A DNA stretch of 64,000 nt from assembly GCA_032718475.1 (NCBI GenBank), contig JAUCBJ010001542.1, forward strand, positions 1 through 64,000. Direction: 5' to 3'. Below, in pieces: positions 58,488 to 64,000 of this stretch. Below the pieces are notes generated by a model. The model was not told the DNA's origin. It did no database searches and saw only the letters and a program-made list of their open reading frames with translations. The stretch comes from Nemertoderma westbladi (lineage: Eukaryota; Xenacoelomorpha; Nemertodermatida; Nemertodermatidae). A program made the position numbers and the translations under genes. The stretch's first letter is position 1. The number at the start of each line of letters is the position of its first letter.

Positions 58488-59775
58488 TGTTGCCGTTATC
58501 CCGACACCAGGGGGGAAAAACGCCGATGCTGGAGGCGGGGCTTTACAGACCACGGAGTCCCGGCCAGTCACCGGATATTGATTGTGGAGAAGGAACAATT
58601 TCTTAGATGCAAGATTGCGGTTGAGGAAAAGCTGCATTTGTTGGATATACTCTTTAATGTAACTTCCCTACAGTTGAACCCTGATTGAGAATTAATTGGG
58701 CTTCCCCAAATCAATATACACCAAATATTCACAATAATTATACACGACAATATAAATCCCTACAGTATATTATTTAATTACCCACTGTTCGCTCAGATTT
58801 TAGCCTAACTAATGTTCCCCAGATTTTCCCTCGGTCCTAGTCTTAGTGCCATAGTGTCGGTGTCGGTCGACCCTGTTGCGTGTCCGTTCCACCCCTCCCG
58901 AACCCCGAAGGGATCGATCATCGAGAACCAGTACGGCTTGGCTAAGGGTCGGTCCAGTCGGTAGACTCTGTCGCTTATCCATCCCACCCCTCCCGAACCC
59001 CGAAGGGATCGATCATCGAGAACCAGTACGGCTTGGCTAGGAGTCTGTCATGTCGGTGGACCCGTTCGCGTATCCGTCCCACCCCTCCCGATCCCCGAAG
59101 GGATCGATCATCGAGAACCAGTACGGCTTGGCTAGGGGTCCGTCGGTTCATCGCAGAGACCCAACCACCTAGGCTTTCCGAGTCCTTATTCAGGCTCGTA
59201 GTCGCTTCGGCAGCCGAGAAACTGCTCCGAACAGTCAGTAGGCCAGTAGAGTCCAGTCCTTTGTCTTTCGACCCCGTCTCGTGTCCGTCCCACCCCTCAC
59301 GAACCCCGAAGGGAACGATCATCGAGAACCAGTACGGCTTGGCTAAGGGGTCTGTCGTCGGTTCCCGTCGCAAATCCCTGGCACAAGCAGCAGACTTTCC
59401 GATGTCCTTTTCAGGCTCGTAATAACTGCTGTTGACCAGAGACCGCTAAGGGCAGTCCTCGTCAAACCCTTCCTCTGTTAGTCGGCCAACCCTTTCGCAT
59501 GTCCGTCCAACCCCTCGCGAACCCCGAAGGGATCGGTCATCGAGAACCAGTACGGTTTAGCTAAGGGGGCTGTCGTTTCCCGTCGCGAATCCCTGGCACA
59601 AGCAGCAGACTTTCCGATGTCCTTTTCAGGCTCGTAATAACTGCTGTTGGCCAGGGACCGCTAAGGGCAGTCCTTGTCCTTTAGACCTAGCGAGTTACCA
59701 AATCCACCTCTACAGGCAGCAGGAAGTTGGCTAGGCCTAATAGTAATCAGGCAAACCTGAATACTGCTTAATTTT
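58488..59775 (-). repeat. 3' LTR (minus sense), lacking its first 204 bp
   Basis: Nearly identical to 60790-62097, differing by scattered substitutions and a roughly 20-bp insertion of CTATAAATCCCTA repeats in the other copy. On the minus strand it is entered directly from the last Gag-like frame, whose final 13 codons lie within it: the sign of a deletion joining the interior to the middle of the LTR. Confidence 0.85.
58890..59575. repeat. Tandem subrepeats inside the LTR (95 bp and spaced copies)
   Basis: A block with CCCGAACCCCGAAGGGATCG, ATCATCGAGAACCAGTACGG, CTTGGCTA recurs with its CGAAG at 58906, 59001, 59096, 59307 and 59525: two exact 95-bp steps, then 211 and 218 bp. The other LTR carries the same set from about 61220 to 61880. 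Repeats of this kind in LTR U3 regions often act as promoter or enhancer modules; here that is inference. Confidence 0.85.
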
Positions 59776-60405
59776 GGCGGCTAATATATCTTGCTCGGTT
59801 CGCAGTTGAACGTACTCATCTTCCATCCGAGCTTTGAGGGCTAATGCCTTCTGTTCTCGTAGCTGGTCTCGGAGTGGCTGACCCCTTTTAGAGCTGTGTG
59901 CTGAACCGGACACCGTGCTCCTAGTGCTGGAGTGCTGATTTCTAGAGGACCCCGTTCTCTTTCGATGTACTGCTGTCCTGGTGCTGGAGGTTCGCACCGA
60001 TTCTGCGTCTGTTCTTTCAGCTCTCTTGTAGTACTGTTCTTCGTAGCCTCTCACAAGGCTGAGGGTCCTCCGGTGTTGTTTGCGGAACTCATCTAGATGG
60101 ACAACATGTTCTTCTAATCTGGGGTAGTTTACCTAATCGGTGGAGGGAACGAGCTCTTGGTACGCCTGTATCATTCTTTCATATCGCTGTAAGATGCTTC
60201 GGATACTCTGAAGCTGAGTTTGTATCTCGTTGAGGGGGGTTTTGACTCCCTTGAGTTGTTTCTCTATCCGTTGATACACTCGAGTTACTCCGCCCTTGAG
60301 AGCCCCTAGTCGACGGGTCATGTTCTTGACATTCGGTACCTCGTCGGCTTCCGAACCTGTGTGGTTGTCCATCTCATCGGTATCGGATACGTTGTTCGCC
60401 ATCAT
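59737..60405 (-). pseudogene. Gag-like frame of the BEL/Pao-like element, one in-frame stop
   Basis: From ATGATG at 60405 the minus strand encodes an acidic N-terminus (SDTDEMDNHTGSEADEVP), then RRLGALKGGVTRVYQRIEKQ, a helix with LNEIQTQLQSIRSILQRYER and QAYQEL, and a TAG at 60133-60135. The same frame continues beyond the stop with EFRKQHRRTLSLVRGYEEQY, a Ser/Thr/Arg-rich linker, then LRDQLREQKALALKARMEDE, and ends inside the LTR at 59737. BEL/Pao Gag proteins start with an R.G.LKG.VTR helix, have a helical middle, then a low-complexity linker and a long charged helix, as here. The nucleocapsid part and all pol functions are missing. The linker and helix resemble the fragment at 37620-38109. 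Confidence 0.65.
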
Positions 60406-60593
60406 TCCAACACCTCGTTGATAGCTAGATATGCGATGTCGTAGAATAGTTCTTCGTAGGTATTGTACTCAGCCTGGACCACCCGAACGGTAATCCTGAA
60501 TCGTCCGACGTTCGTTCCTTGTACTTCCACCTCGACGTGCCAGATTCCTGGCTCAACTTGGATGATATCAATGGGTGTGATCGATACTTCCAT
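60402..60593 (-). CDS. Small open frame overlapping the Gag-like start
   Basis: A 63-codon frame, MEVSITPIDIIQVEPGIWHV onwards, with alternating hydrophobic residues suggesting beta strands. Its TGA stop overlaps the ATGATG start of the Gag-like frame. I recognise no family. The overlap and the position right after the 5' LTR suggest a leader or accessory frame of the element, or chance. Confidence 0.35.
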   Translation of the reverse strand: MEVSITPIDIIQVEPGIWHVEVEVQGTNVGRFRITVRVVQAEYNTYEELFYDIAYLAINEVLE

Positions 60594-60789
60594 TCCCTGT
60601 TAACAACTCTCCAATATGTGATCTGCCGACTACGAGTTGGTTAGATCGAGTTTGTTGATTAATTAAACCACGACTTTGTCTTAACTCAAATACCAGAGTT
60701 TCCTCGTAGTGGGTGCTGGGTAAGCACGGAGAGAGTTTGAAGAGTATTGTAGAATTCCCAACTTCCAGACCGCGTTTAATTTTCAATTT

Positions 60790-62301
60790 TGTTGCCGTTA
60801 TCCCGACACCAGGGGGGAAAAACGCCGATGCTGGAGGCGGGGCTTTACAGACCACGGAGTCCCAGCCAGTCACCGGATATTGATTGTGGAGAAGGAACAA
60901 TTTCTTAGATGCAAGATTGCGGTTGAGGAAAAGCTGCATTGGTTGGATATACTCTTTAATGTAATTTCCCTACAGTTGAACCCTGATTGAGAATTAATTG
61001 GGCTTCCCCAAATCAATATACACCAAATATTCACAATAATTATACACGACAATATAAATCCCTACTATAAATCCCTACTATAAATCCCATATTATTTAAT
61101 TACCCACTGTTCGCTCAGATTTTAGCCTAACTAATGTTCCCCAGATTTTCCCTCGGTCCTAGTCTTAGTGCCGTAGTGTTGGTGTCGGTCGACCCTGTTG
61201 CGTGTCCGTTCCACCCCTCCCGAACCCCGAAGGGATCGATTATCGAAAACCAGTACGGCTTGGCTAAGGGTCGGTCCAGTCGGTAGACTCTGTCGCTTAT
61301 CCGTCCCACCCCTCCCGAACCCCGAAGGGATCGATCATCGAGAATCAGTATGGCTTGGCTAGGAGTCTGTCATGTCGGTGGACCCGTTCGCGTATCCGTC
61401 CCACCCCTCCCGATCCCCGAAGGGATCGATCATCGAGAACCAGTACGGCTTGGCTAGGGGTCCGTCGGTTCATCGCAGAGACCCAACCACCTAGGCTTTC
61501 CGAGTCCTTATTCAGGCTCGTAGTCCCTTCGGCAGCCGAGAAACTGCTCCGAACAGTCGGTAGACCAGTAGAGTCCAGTCCTTTGTCTTTCGACCCCGTC
61601 GCGTGTCCGTCCCACCCCTCACGAACCCCTAAGTGAACGATCATCGAGAACCAGTACGGCTTGGCTAAGGGGTCTGTTGTCAGTTCCCGTCGCAAATCCC
61701 TGGCACAAGCAGCAGACTTTCCGATGTCCTTTTCAGGCTCGTAATAACTGCTGTTGACCACAGACCGCTAAGGGCAGTCCTCGTCAAACCCTTCCTCTGT
61801 TAGTCGGCCAACCCTTTCGCATGTCCGTCCCACCCCTCGCAAACCCCGAAGGGATCAGTCATCGAGAACCAGTACGGCTTAGCTAAGGGGGCTGTCGTTT
61901 CCCGTCGCAAATCCCTGGCACAAGCAGCAGACTTTCCGATGTCCTTTTCATGCTCGTAATAACTGCTGTTGGCCAGGGACCGCTAAGGGCAGTCCTTGTC
62001 CTTTAGACCGAGCGAGTTACCAAATCCACCTCTACAGGCAGCAGGAAGTTGGCTAGGCCTAATAGTAATCAGGCAAACCTGAATACTGCTTAATTTTACC
62101 TCCCACCCCTGGCCCTTATAAACATGAAATGAGTCCCGTACCCTGTAAGTCGCCCCAATGTTCGCCCATAAATCGCCCCCAGTCCATTGAATGTGCCCAA
62201 AACCCATGGTCCCGCACCCAGTAGTGATATCGGAATAATCATTTTAAATAAATACAAAAAATAGTCAACTCGCGTTATGAAAAGTTGAAATACCGCGAAC
62301 A
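60790..62301 (-). repeat. 5' LTR (minus sense), full length
   Basis: 1512 bp. It ends with CGGCAACA on the minus strand at 60790, next to the interior, and starts TGTTCGCGG at 62301. Positions 60790-62097 match the other LTR; 62098-62301 are unique to this copy and are needed for the TG start and the target duplication. On the minus strand TTTATAAG (62114-62122 region) is a plausible TATA element. The subrepeats described for 58890-59575 are present. Confidence 0.8.
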
Positions 62302-62306
62302 CTGCG

Positions 62307-64000
62307 TGTAATGTATCTGTGTGTAGTGTATCTGTGTGTAATGAATCTGTGTGTAATGTATCTGTGTGTAATGCAACTGTGTGTAATATATCTGCGTGTA
62401 ATGTATCTGTGTGTAATGTATCTGCGTGTAATGTATCTGTGTGTAATGTATCTGTGTGTAATGCAACTGTGTGTAATATATCTGTGTGTAATGTATCCGT
62501 GTGTAATGTATCTATGTGTAATGTATCTATGTGTAATGTATCTGTGTGTAATGTATCTGTGTGTAATGTAACTGTGTGCAATATATCTGTGTGTAATGTA
62601 TCTGCGTGTAATGTATCTGTGTGTAATGTATCTGTGTGTAATGTATCTGTGTGTAATGTATCTGTGTGTAATGCAACTGTGTGTAATATATCTGTGTGTA
62701 ATGTATCCGTGTGTAATGTATTTATGTGTAATGTATATATGTGTAATGTATCTGTGTGTAATGTATCTGTGTGTAATATATCTGTGTGTAATGTATCCGT
62801 GTGTAATGTATCTATGTGTAATGTATCTGTGTGTAATGCAACTGTGTGTAATTTATCTGTGTGTAATGTATCCGTGTGTAATGTATCTATGTGTAATGTA
62901 TCTATGTGTAATGTATCTGTGTGTAATGTATCTGTGTGTAATGTATCTATGTGTAATGTATCTGTATGTAATGTATCTGTGTGTAATGTAACTGTGTGTA
63001 ATAAACCTGTGTGTAATGTATCCGTGTGTAATGTATCTATGTGTAATGTATCTGTGTGTAATGTATCTATGTCTAATGTATCTGTGTGTAATGCAAATGT
63101 GTGTAATATATCTGTGTGTAATGTATCCGTGTGTAATGTATCTATGTGTAATGTATCTATGTGTAATATATCTGTGTGTAATGTATCTGCGTGTAATGTA
63201 TCTGTGTGTAATGTATCTGTGTGCAATGCATCTGTGTGTAATGTATCTGTGTATAATGTATCTGTCTGTAATGTATCCGTGTGTAATGTATCTATGTGTA
63301 ATGTATCTGTGTGTAATGTATCTGTCTGTAATGTATCCGTGTGTAATGTATCTGTGTGTAATGTATCTGTTTGTAATGTATCTGTTTGTAATGTATCCGT
63401 GTGTAATGTATCTGTGTGTAATGTATCTGTGTGTAATGTATCCGTGTGTAATGTATCTGTGTGTAATGTATCTGTGTGTAATGTATCTGTGTGTAATGTA
63501 TCCGTGTATAATGTATCTGTTTGTAATGTATCTGTTTGTAATGTATCTGTGTGTAATGTATCTGTCTGTAATGTATCCGTGTGTAATGTATCTGTGTGTA
63601 ATGTATCCGTGTATAATGTATCTGTTTGTAATGTATCTGTTTGTAATGTATCTGTGTGTAATGTATCTGTCTGTAATGTATCCGTGTGTAATGTATCTGT
63701 GTGTAATGTATCTGTGTGTAATGTATCTGTGTGTAATGTATCCGTGTATAATGTATCTGTTTGTAATGTATCTGTTTGTAATGCATCTGTGTGTAATGTA
63801 TCTGTCTGTAATGTATCCGTGTGTAATGTATCTGTGTGTAATGTATCTGTGTGTAATGTATCTGTCTGTAATGTATCCGTGTGTAATGTATCTGTGTGTA
63901 ATGTATCTGTGTGTAATGTATCTGTTTGTAATATATCTGTGTGTAATGTATCTGTCTGTAATGTATCCGTGTGTAATGTATCTGTGTGTAATGTATCTGT
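62307..64000. repeat. 15-bp satellite block, open to the right edge
   Basis: Continuation of the TGTAATGTATCTGTG array. From 63230 onward variants CTGTTTG, CTGTCTG and CCGTGTATA form repeated groups: CCGTGTATA recurs at 63502, 63607 and 63742 (steps of 105 and 135 bp, 7 and 9 units). The array continues past base 64000. Confidence 0.96.

Larger units (their letters stand above)
58488..62301 (-). mobile_element. BEL/Pao-like LTR retrotransposon, internally deleted
   Basis: The 3.8-kb element starts TGTTGCCG and ends GCGAACA on the plus strand (TG...CA) and is flanked by CTGCG at 58483-58487 and 62302-62306. Removing the element and one CTGCG restores an ordinary satellite unit. It has long direct repeats (58488-59775 and 60790-62097) around a 1014-bp interior with Gag-like frames on the minus strand. 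Protease, reverse transcriptase, RNase H and integrase are missing. The downstream LTR (minus sense) lacks the first 204 bp that are present at 62098-62301. BEL/Pao elements typically have TGTT...AACA ends and 5-bp target duplications, and the Gag-like frame fits. The assignment is mine, by family resemblance. Non-autonomous. Confidence 0.82.

Noticed and set aside
52492-58637. His/Thr-rich and Cys/Val-rich repeat proteins in the 15-bp array
   Set aside because: Five-residue periodic translations of a 15-bp satellite, open on both strands.
58568-59422. Frames of 60-130 codons within the LTRs, repeated in both copies
   Set aside because: Present on both strands of a repeat-containing LTR with no family match; periodic 95-bp modules explain the similarity.

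Overview
This is repeat-dominated eukaryotic DNA, almost certainly from an invertebrate animal. There is one host gene with clean GT-AG introns, many decayed animal-type non-LTR retrotransposons (RTE-like, CR1/L2-like and others), one BEL/Pao-like LTR element, and several kilobase-scale tandem arrays. There are no operons, rRNA genes or CRISPR arrays. I cannot name the species; a lophotrochozoan, cnidarian or basal deuterostome would all fit.

Layout. 1-12490: a 21-bp satellite running off the left edge. 12513-24640: a graveyard of retrotransposon pieces, including an RTE-like copy (A), a 1.66-kb fold-back structure carrying a scrambled RTE-like copy (D), three 3' fragments of other LINEs, and one long LINE with endonuclease and reverse transcriptase (20025-23907). 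24758-31397: two minus-strand exons of a nicotinic acetylcholine receptor-like (Cys-loop) subunit, encoding M2 (31301-31397) and M3 (24758-24954). They join in perfect phase across a 6.3-kb intron that holds RTE-like copies, another LINE fragment and a dead integrase-core gene. 31804-33840: a MITE-like inverted-repeat element, the 3' end of an L2-like LINE with a 9-bp stem-loop, and a 51-bp minisatellite. 34170-37610: an RTE-like insertion whose 5' half (endonuclease) is inverted relative to its 3' half, as expected from twin priming. 37620-38109: a coiled-coil Gag-like remnant. 38537-50930: a 75/80-bp satellite whose units each carry an invariant 6-bp dyad with a variable loop. 51405-64000: a 15-bp satellite running off the right edge, interrupted by two duplicated tRNA-derived SINE-like inserts with an expanded 36-bp minisatellite, and by a BEL/Pao-like LTR element (58488-62301) with TG...CA ends and a 5-bp target duplication.

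The four most abundant tandem units (21, 75, 15 and 36 bp) are multiples of three and lack stops in several frames. They create very long open frames on both strands; I treat these as artefacts of periodicity, not genes. The only host coding sequence I can support is the receptor. The window reads as the inside of a long receptor gene, or its introns and flanks, that has tolerated heavy transposon and satellite load while keeping its splice sites.
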